A stretch of DNA of 35,420 nt, from assembly GCA_904374465.1 (NCBI GenBank), contig CAJFFY010000026.1, positions 1 to 35,420 on the forward strand, given 5' to 3'. The notes under the pieces are model-generated. The model did not search any database. It was not told where the DNA came from and saw nothing but the letters and a program-made list of their open reading frames with translations. How positions within the stretch are numbered: the first letter of the stretch is position 1; each line of letters opens with the position of its first letter. The translations under genes and the position numbers were made by a program. This document shows positions 25,778 through 33,643 of this stretch, piece after piece. The DNA is from an uncultured Subdoligranulum sp. (GTDB lineage: Bacteria; Bacillota; Clostridia; Oscillospirales; Ruminococcaceae).

Positions 25778-25859
25778 CTTTTGCTGATGTCAGATATAGC
25801 CGCTCCTGCAAACCTGACGCGGCTGCGCCTTTGCTTCGCTTTCGACACAGCAATTTGAG

Positions 25860-25982
25860 TTACTCCTGTGTCATGGACGCCTTGTACTCAGTCCCCCACT
25901 GTTCCATAGAGGCAAGAATCGGGCGCATCGTCTGTCCCAACTCACTCAGCGCATATTCCACCCGAGGCGGCACTTCAGGATA
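25860..25982 (-). pseudogene. HxlR-family regulator, C-terminal fragment
   Basis: Read on the minus strand, 25982 down to the TAA at 25860-25862 encodes YPEVPPRVEYALSELG and a final helix with MEQWGTEYK. This is the end of an HxlR winged-helix protein, the third copy in this window. Directly upstream the frame hits a TAG at 25983-25985, where sequence of the opposite-strand sirtuin fragment begins. The DNA-binding part is missing, so it is not functional. Confidence 0.75.
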
Positions 25983-25984
25983 CT

Positions 25985-26362
25985 ATGAATCTCCGTTCCG
26001 ATGATACATTTGTGGAGGACGAAGGGTGGCACCGGGCAGCAGAACGCTACGAAAACTTTTTACAGACAAGAAACGGCCATCGCATTTTGTTCCTGGAACT
26101 TGGCGTAGGATATAACACGCCTGTCATTATCAAATATCCGTTTTGGCAAATGACGGCGAGAAATCCAAGAGCTATCTATGCCTGTATCAATTACGGCCAG
26201 GCGGTCTGCCCAAAAGAGATCGAGCACCAGTCGATTTGCATAGACAGCGACGTCGGCGAATGTATAAAGCAGTTGCTAGAACGCATGGGAGGATACCGAG
26301 AGTCAGGCAAGCAAAACTCCGTCCAGCGAACCCACGGAAGGAAGCACTCCTTCTGCCCCTGA
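25985..26362 (+). pseudogene. SirTM-type (macrodomain-linked) sirtuin, C-terminal fragment
   Basis: MNLRSDDTFVEDEGW, then FLELGVGYNTPVIIKYPF and ICIDSDVGECIKQLL match the C-terminal part of class M sirtuins, NAD-dependent ADP-ribosyltransferases or deacylases usually found beside macrodomain proteins. The N-terminal Rossmann NAD-binding part is absent. Homology begins at about 25982, exactly at the junction with the HxlR fragment, and runs to about 26285. The remaining residues up to 26362 are read-through into the next gene in another frame. Confidence 0.65.
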
Positions 26363-26405
26363 GGCGGAAACAAATGCTACGGAAGAAAATCCGGGTAATT
26401 TCAAT

Positions 26406-27209
26406 TTGGAGACAGCCACCGTCACACTGAACAGCGGCTATGAGATGCCCATCATGGGCCTGGGCACCTACTCCCTCAGCGATGAGGAGTGCTACAACTC
26501 CGTAACCGCCCTGCTGGACGCAGGCGGGCGGCTCATCGACACAGCCTATATGTACCACAACGAGACCGCTGTGGGCCGGGCCATCCGGGACAGCGATGTC
26601 CCCCGGGAAGAAATCTTCGTCATTACCAAGCTCTATCCCAGCCAGTTTGATGACCCGGAGGCGGCCATCCAACTGGCGCTGGATACCCTTGACATTGACT
26701 ACATTGACATGTTGCTGCTCCATCATCCCGGCGACGGGGACGTGGAAGCCTACCTGGCTATGGAACAGGCAGTGGCGGAGGGCACGGTCCACTCCATCGG
26801 CCTTTCCAACTGGTACATTGAGGAGCTGGAGGAATTTCTGCCCCAGGTGCATATCACCCCGGCTCTGGTACAAAACGAGATTCACCCCTATTATCAGGAG
26901 CCGGAGGTAGTGCCCTACATCCAAAGTTTTGGCATCACAGTACAGGGTTGGTACCCCTTCGGCGGCCGGGGCCACACGTCGGAGTTGCTGGGAGATGAAA
27001 CAATCTCCGCCATTGCCGAGACCCACGGCGTCACTTCTGCTCAGGTAATTTTGCGGTGGAATCTCCAGCGGGGCGTGGTGGTCATTCCTGGTTCCAGCAA
27101 CCCGGATCACATCCGGGAAAATCTTGACCTATTCGGTTTTGCGCTGACGGACGAGGAAATGGCGCAGATCGCCGCCTTGAACCGGGATGAGAAACACGAC
27201 TGGTACTAA
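26406..27209 (+). CDS. Aldo/keto reductase, probably a former lipoprotein lacking its signal
   Basis: A 267-residue aldo/keto reductase, a TIM-barrel NADPH-dependent carbonyl reductase. Tetrad residues are visible in LIDTAYMYHNE (Asp, Tyr), ITKLYPSQF (Lys) and LLHHPGDGD (His). The nucleotide-binding end shows VVIPGSSNPDHI. The frame is open back to 26280 and there encodes a Ser/Thr/Pro/Glu-rich linker (SKTPSSEPTEGSTPSAP) typical after a lipoprotein cysteine, but no signal peptide. Upstream is sirtuin sequence, so the 5' end is probably lost. The only early start is TTG at 26406 without a good ribosome binding site; the first in-frame ATG is near 26442. Expression is doubtful. Confidence 0.75.
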   Translation: METATVTLNSGYEMPIMGLGTYSLSDEECYNSVTALLDAGGRLIDTAYMYHNETAVGRAIRDSDVPREEIFVITKLYPSQFDDPEAAIQLALDTLDIDYIDMLLLHHPGDGDVEAYLAMEQAVAEGTVHSIGLSNWYIEELEEFLPQVHITPALVQNEIHPYYQEPEVVPYIQSFGITVQGWYPFGGRGHTSELLGDETISAIAETHGVTSAQVILRWNLQRGVVVIPGSSNPDHIRENLDLFGFALTDEEMAQIAALNRDEKHDWY

Positions 27210-27224
27210 ACAGGAGGAAATAGA

Positions 27225-27805
27225 ATGAAAGTTTTGGCAATCAACAGCAGTGCCCGTAAAGACGGCAACACCGCCATTTTACTGGGCCGTGTTCTGGAAG
27301 AGCTGCGCAAAGAAAGTATTGAGACCGAACTGATCCAGCTGGCCGGGCAGATGATCGAGCCCTGCAAAGCCTGCTGGGCCTGCGGCGGGCAGGAAAACTG
27401 TGTCCACCGCAAGGATCAGTTCCGGGAGATTTTTGACAAGATGAAGGAAGCAGACGGCATCTTGCTGGCTCCCCGGTCTACTCCGCCAACATCTCGGCCA
27501 ATATGCAGGCGCTGCTGGAGCGGACCGCGGTGGTGAGTGATATGAACCCCGGCCTGTTTACCCATAAAGTCGGAGCCGCCGTAGTGGCTGCACGTCGTGG
27601 TGGCGCCTTGAACGCGGTGGACGCCATGAACCACTTTTTCCTCAATCATGAGATGGTTGTGGTGGGCTCCACCTACTGGAATATGGCATACGGCCAGATG
27701 CCCGGCGATGTAGAAAAAGACAAGGAGGGCCTTGCCAACATGGAAAACCTGGGAAAGAATATGGCTTGGCTGCTGAAAGGATTGAACGGGAGGGGGAATC
27801 CATGA
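27225..27805 (+). pseudogene. Flavodoxin-fold NAD(P)H oxidoreductase with a one-base frameshift
   Basis: Starts MKVLAINSSARKDGNTAIL, the FMN-phosphate loop of NADPH-dependent FMN reductase/iron-sulfur flavoproteins, and carries CKACWACGGQENC, a compact cysteine cluster. At about 27467 (CTTGCTGGCTCCCC) one G is missing. Restoring it gives ILLGSPVYSANIS and joins the first frame to the second (MQALLERTAV to LLKGLNGRGNP). The repaired length is about 193 residues. ATG 27225 has AGGAGG before it, 15 bases after the aldo/keto reductase stop, so the two were an operon. The break may be real or a sequencing error. Confidence 0.85.
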
Positions 27806-28149
27806 TCAAAAAAGCAGCAGGGCTTACCTCCTCGCTGATTCTTCTGGTATCCATCTCGGGCTGCGCCGAGAATGTCCCGGCAGACTCTGCCCCGCAGCAA
27901 ACGGAACCAACGGCTGTCTGCAAGGAATCCCATGGAAGAGCGCAGTGTAACACATCGGCGAAAAGCTGGAATAGGCTCACCATCATCTTAGAGGCAAACC
28001 TGGAGAAGCACATGTCTATGCCCGCCACAAATGGCCGGCAGACAACAAAAGGCGGCATTTCTGCCGCCATGTTCTACACAAGCGATAGCTGCCCACGTTA
28101 TCGGTTTTGGCGGACAGCGCCCTATCGATGTAGGTCCGCACCACGGTGA
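27802..28149 (+). CDS. Lipoprotein start, probably truncated
   Basis: An N-terminal lipoprotein signal is clear: MIKKAAG, a hydrophobic stretch, then the lipobox SISGC (cysteine at about residue 21) and a QQTEPTA linker. The frame overlaps the flavoprotein stop. After about residue 36 the sequence no longer looks like a folded domain and runs into the serine-recombinase remnant region, so the gene has probably lost its body. It resembles the type of leader expected for the signal-less aldo/keto reductase upstream. Confidence 0.5.
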   Translation: MIKKAAGLTSSLILLVSISGCAENVPADSAPQQTEPTAVCKESHGRAQCNTSAKSWNRLTIILEANLEKHMSMPATNGRQTTKGGISAAMFYTSDSCPRYRFWRTAPYRCRSAPR

Positions 28150-28252
28150 TGCCGTTCTGGTCGGCATACTCCTTGCATTCCCGCAGCTGGCCCTCGATGG
28201 ATTCCTCCCTCTGGTTGTCGCTGCTGTAACGGGCATAGATCACGGCATTCAT
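28016..28252 (-). pseudogene. Serine recombinase, N-terminal remnant
   Basis: MNAVIYARYSSDNQREES and RECKEYADQNGITVV are the start of the catalytic resolvase domain of large serine recombinases (nucleophile serine in ARYSSD). Homology stops after SAKTDN (about 28105); the rest to 28016 is unrelated. The start ATG 28250-28252 has AAGGAGG eight bases upstream. A normal protein has over 500 residues, so most of the gene is missing and it cannot recombine DNA. Confidence 0.8.
28051..28068 (-). terminator. Hairpin after the recombinase remnant
   Basis: GGCGGCA (28051-28057) pairs with TGCCGCC (28062-28068); the minus strand continues TTTTGTTG. This is likely the original terminator of the recombinase transcript, now close to the gene's start because of an internal deletion. 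Confidence 0.6.
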
Positions 28253-28265
28253 GGCGTGCACCTCC

Positions 28266-28649
28266 TTACTTGTGCTTCTCCTCTTCTCCCATTTTGAGGA
28301 TCATCTGTTTCAGCCGCCGGTTCAACTCGCTGCCCGGCGTGAAGCAGGCTTCCACAAACTCGCTCCAGTCCGGTTTGCGCTGCACCACCTCCTGCGCCCC
28401 TTCCGGTGTGACGCAGACATACCGTCCGCGGGGCTCCTCGCACAGGCCGAAGATATAGTCCAGTGATGCATTAAAATAAGTGGCATACCAGACCAGGATA
28501 CGGTAGGGAGCCGCCGCCCGGTCGGTTTCATACCGGTTGATGGCAGCCTGATTGGTGCCAGCCAGTGCTGCCAGCTGGACCTGGGTCAGCCCCGCGTCCT
28601 TGCGAAGCCGAACACCTACGGCTGCATCCTTGTTATTTTTCTTTTTCAC
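28266..28649 (-). CDS. XRE-family helix-turn-helix regulator of a mobile element
   Basis: A 127-residue protein with an XRE DNA-binding domain at about residues 12-66 (GLTQVQLAALAGTNQAAINRYE). The C-terminal part is not recognised. It ends 13 bases before the serine recombinase remnant and was clearly its operon partner, a common arrangement on Firmicute integrative elements. The start is GTG at 28647-28649 with no visible ribosome binding site, so the 5' end may be altered. A CACAT/ATGTG inverted repeat (28647-28665) overlaps the start and could be its operator. Confidence 0.8.
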   Translation of the reverse strand: MKKKNNKDAAVGVRLRKDAGLTQVQLAALAGTNQAAINRYETDRAAAPYRILVWYATYFNASLDYIFGLCEEPRGRYVCVTPEGAQEVVQRKPDWSEFVEACFTPGSELNRRLKQMILKMGEEEKHK

Positions 28650-28683
28650 ATATTCTAATGATGTGTACTAAGCAAAAATTTTG

Positions 28684-28713
28684 TTTGCTCCCCCTGGCAA
28701 AACCCGCTATACT
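28684..28713 (+). promoter_or_regulatory. Promoter of exporter module 2
   Basis: TTTGCT (28684-28689), an 18-bp spacer and TATACT (28708-28713). The flanks AATTTTGTTTGC and CGCTATACTGGAAC match the module 1 promoter at 3151-3192. The start site would be about 25 nt before the response regulator start codon. Confidence 0.65.
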
Positions 28714-28745
28714 GGAACCAAATCCATCCCAGGAGGGGATTACCC

Positions 28746-29417
28746 GTGAAGATTCTGCTTGTGGAAGATGACACCACTATTGCCGGAGCACTTACGATCT
28801 TTCTGACCGAAAAGGGCTGCCGGGTCACCGTCTGCCCTACCCTTTCGGGGGCGCGGGAGCTGCTGGCGGCCGCCCTGCCCGATGTGGCCGTGCTGGACTG
28901 GAACCTGCCCGATGGGCAAGGCGCGGACCTTTGCCGGGAGCTGCGGCAGCGCTGGCCCCGGCTGCCCCTTCTGCTGCTGACGGTGCGGGACGACACCCGG
29001 GATATCCTTGCAGGGTTTGCCTGCGGCGCCGACGATTATGTGACCAAACCCTTTGACCGGGAGGTACTCTACGCCCGGCTGCTGGCTCTGGGACGGCGCA
29101 GCCGTCCCGACGAGGAAGCGGGGCTTTCCTGCGGCGGCCTACGGCTGGACCCGGCCCGGCAGACAGTCACCTGCCGGGGAGAGCCGGTAGCTCTGGCGCC
29201 TTTGGAATACCAGCTGCTCCACCTGCTGATGCAAAACAAGGGCCGCACCGTCACCCGGCAGCAGCTGCTGGATGCCCTGTGGGACAAAAACGGTCACTTT
29301 GTCAATGACAACACCCTCACCGTGACGATGAAGCGGCTGCGGGAAAAACTGGGCCGTCCCGCCTGCTTGAAAACGGTGCGCAGCTTCGGCTACCGATTGG
29401 AGGAACCGCAACGATGA
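28746..29417 (+). CDS. OmpR/PhoB-family response regulator (module 2)
   Basis: A 223-residue response regulator. The receiver domain has E7/D8/D9, phospho-acceptor D51 in AVLDWNLPDG, T79 in LLLTVRD and the TKPF lysine. The C-terminal winged helix has LAPLEYQLLHLLMQNKGRTVTR and VRSFGYRLE. It starts at GTG behind AGGAGGGG. It is a clear paralogue of the module 1 regulator and its stop overlaps the kinase ATG by four bases. Confidence 0.93.
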   Translation: MKILLVEDDTTIAGALTIFLTEKGCRVTVCPTLSGARELLAAALPDVAVLDWNLPDGQGADLCRELRQRWPRLPLLLLTVRDDTRDILAGFACGADDYVTKPFDREVLYARLLALGRRSRPDEEAGLSCGGLRLDPARQTVTCRGEPVALAPLEYQLLHLLMQNKGRTVTRQQLLDALWDKNGHFVNDNTLTVTMKRLREKLGRPACLKTVRSFGYRLEEPQR

Positions 29418-30565
29418 AACCTTCTTTTGTGCGCCGGATGGCGGTTCCGGCGGTCTGTCTGCTGGCGGTGGCGGTGGTGACGGGGCTGCTGGCCTTCTGG
29501 ACTGCTGCCCGGCAGCTGGCTTTGCTGGACGGCTTCTGCACGGCTCTGGTCACCCGCGCCCCCGGGACCGCCGATGCTATCTACGCCCTGGTGAAGGACG
29601 GGACCTTTGCCGGACAGGAGGCCCCGGGCATACTGGCGGCGCTGGGGTACCGCCCCGGGGATTTTGCCGCCGGTACCGGGTGGCTGTTCGCCGTGGCCGG
29701 GGCGGCGCTGGCCTTGGGGCTCGCCCTGCTGGGCGGGACCTTTTTCCTTTCCCGCCGGGCCGCCCACCGGCAGCGGCAGCAGCTGATCCGCCTGCTGGAG
29801 GCCGCCCGCACCGGCCAGCCTCTGCCGCTGCTCACCGGGGACGGGATGGCCGAGGGCAGCTACGCCCGTCTGGCCGATGAGATTCAGAAAACCGTCACCG
29901 AGCTGGCCCTCACCCGGCAGGAGGCAGTGAGGGCCCGGGACCGGTTTGCCCAGAACCTTGCCAACATCGCCCACCAGCTGAAAACACCCCTTACCGCCCT
30001 GTCCCTGGCGGCCCAGAGTGCCGGAGTGGATTCCATGGCCGCCCCACTGGCCCGGCTCACCGGGCTGGAGGAATCCCTGCTGTTGCTGGCCCGGCTGGAC
30101 ACGGGGGCCCTGCCCTTGCACCCCGAGCCCTGCGACCTCTACACCCTGCTGATGATGGCGGCGGACAACCTGGAATCCCTCGCCGAATCCGCCGGGGTGA
30201 CGCTGGACATCCCGGAACTGGAACCCATCCCGGTCACCTGTGACCCCGACTGGACGACGGAAGCCCTTTTGAATCTGATGAAAAACTGTGTGGAGCACGC
30301 CCCTGCGGGCAGTGCGGTCCGCTGTTCCTGCCGCCGCAACGCCCTCTACACCGAGGTGGTGCTGCAGGATGCGGGGGCCGGTTTTTCCCCGGCTGATCTG
30401 GACCATCTGTTTGAGCGGTTTTACCGAGGAGAGCACCCCAGCCCCCACAGCACCGGGTTGGGGCTGGCCATCGCCAAAGAATTGCTGGAACGGCAGAACG
30501 CCCTGGTCCATGCCGAAAACGCCCCCGACGGCGGCGGACGGTTTGTGGTGCGGTTTTACGGGTGA
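29414..30565 (+). CDS. Sensor histidine kinase (module 2)
   Basis: A 383-residue kinase with two transmembrane helices (about 11-31 and 93-113) around a short extracytoplasmic loop of about 60 residues. It also has a HAMP-like linker, the H-box IAHQLKTPL with H187, N-box LMKNCVEHAP, G1-like QDAGAGFSP and G2 STGLGLAIAKELL. Unlike the module 1 kinase it has an external loop, though a small one. It pairs with the preceding regulator. Confidence 0.92.
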   Translation: MKPSFVRRMAVPAVCLLAVAVVTGLLAFWTAARQLALLDGFCTALVTRAPGTADAIYALVKDGTFAGQEAPGILAALGYRPGDFAAGTGWLFAVAGAALALGLALLGGTFFLSRRAAHRQRQQLIRLLEAARTGQPLPLLTGDGMAEGSYARLADEIQKTVTELALTRQEAVRARDRFAQNLANIAHQLKTPLTALSLAAQSAGVDSMAAPLARLTGLEESLLLLARLDTGALPLHPEPCDLYTLLMMAADNLESLAESAGVTLDIPELEPIPVTCDPDWTTEALLNLMKNCVEHAPAGSAVRCSCRRNALYTEVVLQDAGAGFSPADLDHLFERFYRGEHPSPHSTGLGLAIAKELLERQNALVHAENAPDGGGRFVVRFYG

Positions 30566-30566
30566 C

Positions 30567-30599
30567 TGTCACCGGAATGTCACCTTGCGGTGGTAGAAT
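30567..30599 (+). promoter_or_regulatory. Tandem 11-bp repeat and promoter for ABC operon 2
   Basis: TGTCACC occurs at 30567-30573 and again at 30578-30584, a period of exactly 11 bp. It starts right after the kinase stop, upstream of a TAGAAT -10 (30594-30599) with no good -35. OmpR/PhoB regulators bind such one-helical-turn direct repeats next to weak promoters, so this is a likely site for the module 2 regulator. Confidence 0.6.
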
Positions 30600-30621
30600 G
30601 GACGCCAAAGGAGGACATTTC

Positions 30622-31302
30622 ATGGAACTGCTGCGTTGTACCGATCTGAAAAAAGTCTACGGCAAGGGGGACACTGCCGTCTGTGCCCTGAACGGCATCG
30701 ACCTGACGGTGGAGCGGGGGACCTTCGTGGCCGTGGTGGGGGCTTCCGGCTCGGGCAAATCCACCCTGCTGCATCTGCTGGCCGGGGTGGACAGGCCCAC
30801 TGCCGGGCAGGTCCTCATGGACGGGGTGGAGGTGGGTTCGCTGGACCCCACCCAAGCCGCCCTCTTCCGCCGCCGCAAAGTGGGGCTGATCTACCAGTTT
30901 TTTAACCTCATCCCCACCCTCTCGGTGGAGAAAAACATTGCCCTGCCCCTGCTGCTGGACAAGCGGAAGCCCGACCCGGTTTTCCTGGATTCGCTGCTCC
31001 GGACGCTGGGGCTGGAGGAAAAACGCCGCGCCCTGCCGGGGCAGCTATCCGGCGGGCAGCAGCAGCGGGTGGCCATCGCCCGGGCGCTCTGCTACCGCCC
31101 GGCCCTGCTGCTGGCCGACGAGCCCACCGGCAATCTGGACCGGAAAAACAGCGCCGAGATCCTGGACCTGCTCCGGCTCTTTCACAAGAATCTCGGCCAG
31201 ACCATCCTGCTGGTGACCCACGACGAAGCCCTGGCAGCCCAGGCGGACCGGGTCATCACTCTCAGCGACGGGCGGATCGTCAGTGACCGCTCACGGGGGT
31301 GA
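30622..31302 (+). CDS. ABC exporter ATP-binding protein (module 2)
   Basis: A 226-residue MacB/LolD-type ATPase with Walker A GASGSGKST, Q-loop LIYQFFN, signature LSGGQQQRVAIARA, Walker B LLLADEPTGNLD and H-loop VTHDEA. AAAGGAGG precedes the ATG. It is closely similar to the module 1 ATPase in every motif. The permease follows at once. Confidence 0.93.
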   Translation: MELLRCTDLKKVYGKGDTAVCALNGIDLTVERGTFVAVVGASGSGKSTLLHLLAGVDRPTAGQVLMDGVEVGSLDPTQAALFRRRKVGLIYQFFNLIPTLSVEKNIALPLLLDKRKPDPVFLDSLLRTLGLEEKRRALPGQLSGGQQQRVAIARALCYRPALLLADEPTGNLDRKNSAEILDLLRLFHKNLGQTILLVTHDEALAAQADRVITLSDGRIVSDRSRG

Positions 31303-31307
31303 GGACC

Positions 31308-33524
31308 ATGTGGAAGAGTTTTTCCCGGGACGATCTGGCCCACACCCCCGCCGCTGTCCGGACGATGGCCTTGTCGGCTTTGGCGGCTTCCTTTTTTCTG
31401 GCGCTGCTCTGCGGCCTGTTTTACAACGCCTGGACCTACGAGATGGACCGCGTTCTGCGGGAGGAAGGCAGCTGGCAGGCCCGACTGACCCTGACCGACG
31501 GGGCGCAGGCGGAAACGCTGGAACAGTTTGCCCAGGTGGATACCGTCACCCCCAACGAGGGGCTGTCCGGGCCGGACGCCCTGGTGGTGGAGCTGACCTT
31601 CCGGGACAGAACCGCTGTGTATGACACGCTGGGTCTCATCCGGGACCGGCTGGGGCTGGACGACGACCAGATCCAGACCCACGATACCCTTTTGTCTCTC
31701 TATGGAGTCACCGATCCCGACCACCCGGCCCTGTTGCTTCCCTTCCTGGCCGGGGTGCTGGCGCTGCTGGTGGCGGCGCTGGTGCTTTTGCTGCGCAACG
31801 CCTTTGAGATCACCATGCAGGCCCGGCTCCACCGGCTGGGCATTCTGGCCAGCGTGGGGGCCACGCCCCGTCAGCTGCGCCTTTGTCTGTTGCAGGAGGC
31901 CGCTGCCGTCTCGCTGCTGCCGCTGGCGGTAGGCACTTTGCTGGGCTTTGCCGCCTGCCGGGGAGTATTGGCGGCGGTCAATCAGGTGGCCGCCGGTCTG
32001 CCCGACCGGCAACCGGCGGTCTTTACCCTGCATCCGGCGGTGGCGGCTGCGGCGCTGCTGGCAGCACTGGTCACCGTCCTGCTTTCGGCCTGGCTGCCCG
32101 CCCGCCGGCTCTGCCGGATCCCGCCGCTGGAAGCGATGCGGGGCACCCTTCCACCCCAGGCGAGGGGAAAGGGCAAACGCTCCCTCACCACCCGCCTGCT
32201 GGCACGGTGCTTTGGCATCCGGGGGGAACTGGCAGGCAGCGCCCTGCAGGCCCAGAAAAAATCCCTGCGCATTGCCAACCTCTCCCTGCTGCTCTCGTTT
32301 CTCGGCTTCACCGCCATCCTCTGCTTTTTCACCCTGTCGGGCATCAGCACCGACATGACCTATTTTGCGCGGTACCAGGACGCCTGGGACGTGATGGCCA
32401 CCCTGCCGGATACCCGGCTTTCCGACTTTTCCCTCACCGGGGAGCTGACCGCCCTTCCCGGCGTGGAGGACTGCCTGGTCTACGAAAAACAGCAGGCCGC
32501 CGTCCTGCTCCCCGCCGAAGCCCAGAGTGATGCCTTGCAGGCGCTGGGCGGTCTGGGCGCGCTGGCCGGGGAGGAAGCCACGGCCACCCAGGGCGGCTGG
32601 CTGGTGGAGGCGCCCCTGGTGATTCTGGACGATGCCGGTTTTCTCCGCTTCTGTGAGGAAGCGGGGATTGCCCCTTCGCTGGACGGAGCGGTGCTGCTCA
32701 ACCGGGTGTGGGACAGTCAGCATAGCAATTTCCGCAACCGGCAGTACCTGCCCTTTGTGCAGCCCGGTACCGCCGCACTCACCCTGGCGGAGGGGGACGG
32801 CACCACGCTGGGGGCGTTGCCCCTGCTGGGCCTGACCGATACCCCGCCCAACCTGCGGGAAGAATATGATCAGTATACCCTCGTCCTGTTCTGGTCCCGG
32901 AGCCTGTGGGAGCGCTGGACCCGGGAACATTCCCTGCCCACACCGGCCCGGGAGCCGGAGGTGCTGGTACGCCTGCTGGGGCGGGAGGGCATCTCCCAGG
33001 GCGAATGCGAAACGCTGCAGGAGGAAGTCACCGCCCTGCTGGAAGGAGCCGGCTATGCCTGCACCGTGGAAAACCGGCTGACCGAACGCGCCGACAACGA
33101 CCGAATGATCCAGGGGGCCGAGGCCATTCTGGGGGCGTTCTGCCTGCTGGTGGCGGCCATCGGGCTGGCCAACGTCTTTCTCAACACCTTGGGCTTTGTG
33201 GAACAGCGCCGCCGGGCCTTTGCCCGGTATCTCTCCTTAGGGATGACACCCCGGGAGCTGCGCAGTCTCTTCTGGATGGAAGGGGCGGTGCTGGCCCTGC
33301 GTCCGCTGGTCATCACCCTGCTCCTCACCGTCGGGATGGTGACCCTGATGCTCCGGGCCAGCTACCTGGACCCGGCCCTGTTTCTGGCCGAAGCGCCGGT
33401 ATTGCCCGTAGCCCTTTTCGCGCTGGGCATCCTTTTCTTCGTGGCACTGGCCTACGCCCTGGGTGCCCACCGGGTCCTTTCCGCCGACCTGACCGGGCTG
33501 CTCAAGGATGACAGCCTTCTATAA
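31308..33524 (+). CDS. FtsX/MacB-type ABC permease (module 2)
   Basis: A 738-residue permease with two FtsX-type domains. A first helix lies at about residues 22-42. Three more lie between about 140 and 270, with the loop SVGATPRQLRLCLL. A second unit starts near 320 with an external domain of about 250 residues, then three helices near 600-735 around SLGMTPRELRSLFW. GGTGAGG precedes ATG 31308. A GTG at 31299 overlapping the ATPase stop would add three residues. Smaller than the module 1 permease (886) and diverged in the external domains, which suggests a different substrate. Confidence 0.9.
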   Translation: MWKSFSRDDLAHTPAAVRTMALSALAASFFLALLCGLFYNAWTYEMDRVLREEGSWQARLTLTDGAQAETLEQFAQVDTVTPNEGLSGPDALVVELTFRDRTAVYDTLGLIRDRLGLDDDQIQTHDTLLSLYGVTDPDHPALLLPFLAGVLALLVAALVLLLRNAFEITMQARLHRLGILASVGATPRQLRLCLLQEAAAVSLLPLAVGTLLGFAACRGVLAAVNQVAAGLPDRQPAVFTLHPAVAAAALLAALVTVLLSAWLPARRLCRIPPLEAMRGTLPPQARGKGKRSLTTRLLARCFGIRGELAGSALQAQKKSLRIANLSLLLSFLGFTAILCFFTLSGISTDMTYFARYQDAWDVMATLPDTRLSDFSLTGELTALPGVEDCLVYEKQQAAVLLPAEAQSDALQALGGLGALAGEEATATQGGWLVEAPLVILDDAGFLRFCEEAGIAPSLDGAVLLNRVWDSQHSNFRNRQYLPFVQPGTAALTLAEGDGTTLGALPLLGLTDTPPNLREEYDQYTLVLFWSRSLWERWTREHSLPTPAREPEVLVRLLGREGISQGECETLQEEVTALLEGAGYACTVENRLTERADNDRMIQGAEAILGAFCLLVAAIGLANVFLNTLGFVEQRRRAFARYLSLGMTPRELRSLFWMEGAVLALRPLVITLLLTVGMVTLMLRASYLDPALFLAEAPVLPVALFALGILFFVALAYALGAHRVLSADLTGLLKDDSLL

Positions 33525-33643
33525 ATACATCAACAGGCCCGCTGATCAATGGGAGATTCACGCGGACTGGAGCTGTTTGTCCGCAACTAGCGTACCTCAC
33601 TCCTCTCAACCGTTGGATGGCCCGGCTGAAATTACTGTGCCGG
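33525..33643. other. Short convergent intergenic region
   Basis: No gene or clear terminator hairpin is seen between the converging permease and aldo/keto reductase genes. Confidence 0.3.

Noticed and set aside
25629..25853. A small minus-strand frame after radical SAM protein B
   Set aside because: It runs through the terminator hairpin and has no start signal.
29390..30511. A 373-residue minus-strand frame opposite kinase 2
   Set aside because: Antisense shadow of a convincing histidine kinase.
31182..32930. A 582-residue minus-strand frame opposite permease 2
   Set aside because: Antisense shadow with low-complexity Gln/Gly/Arg composition.
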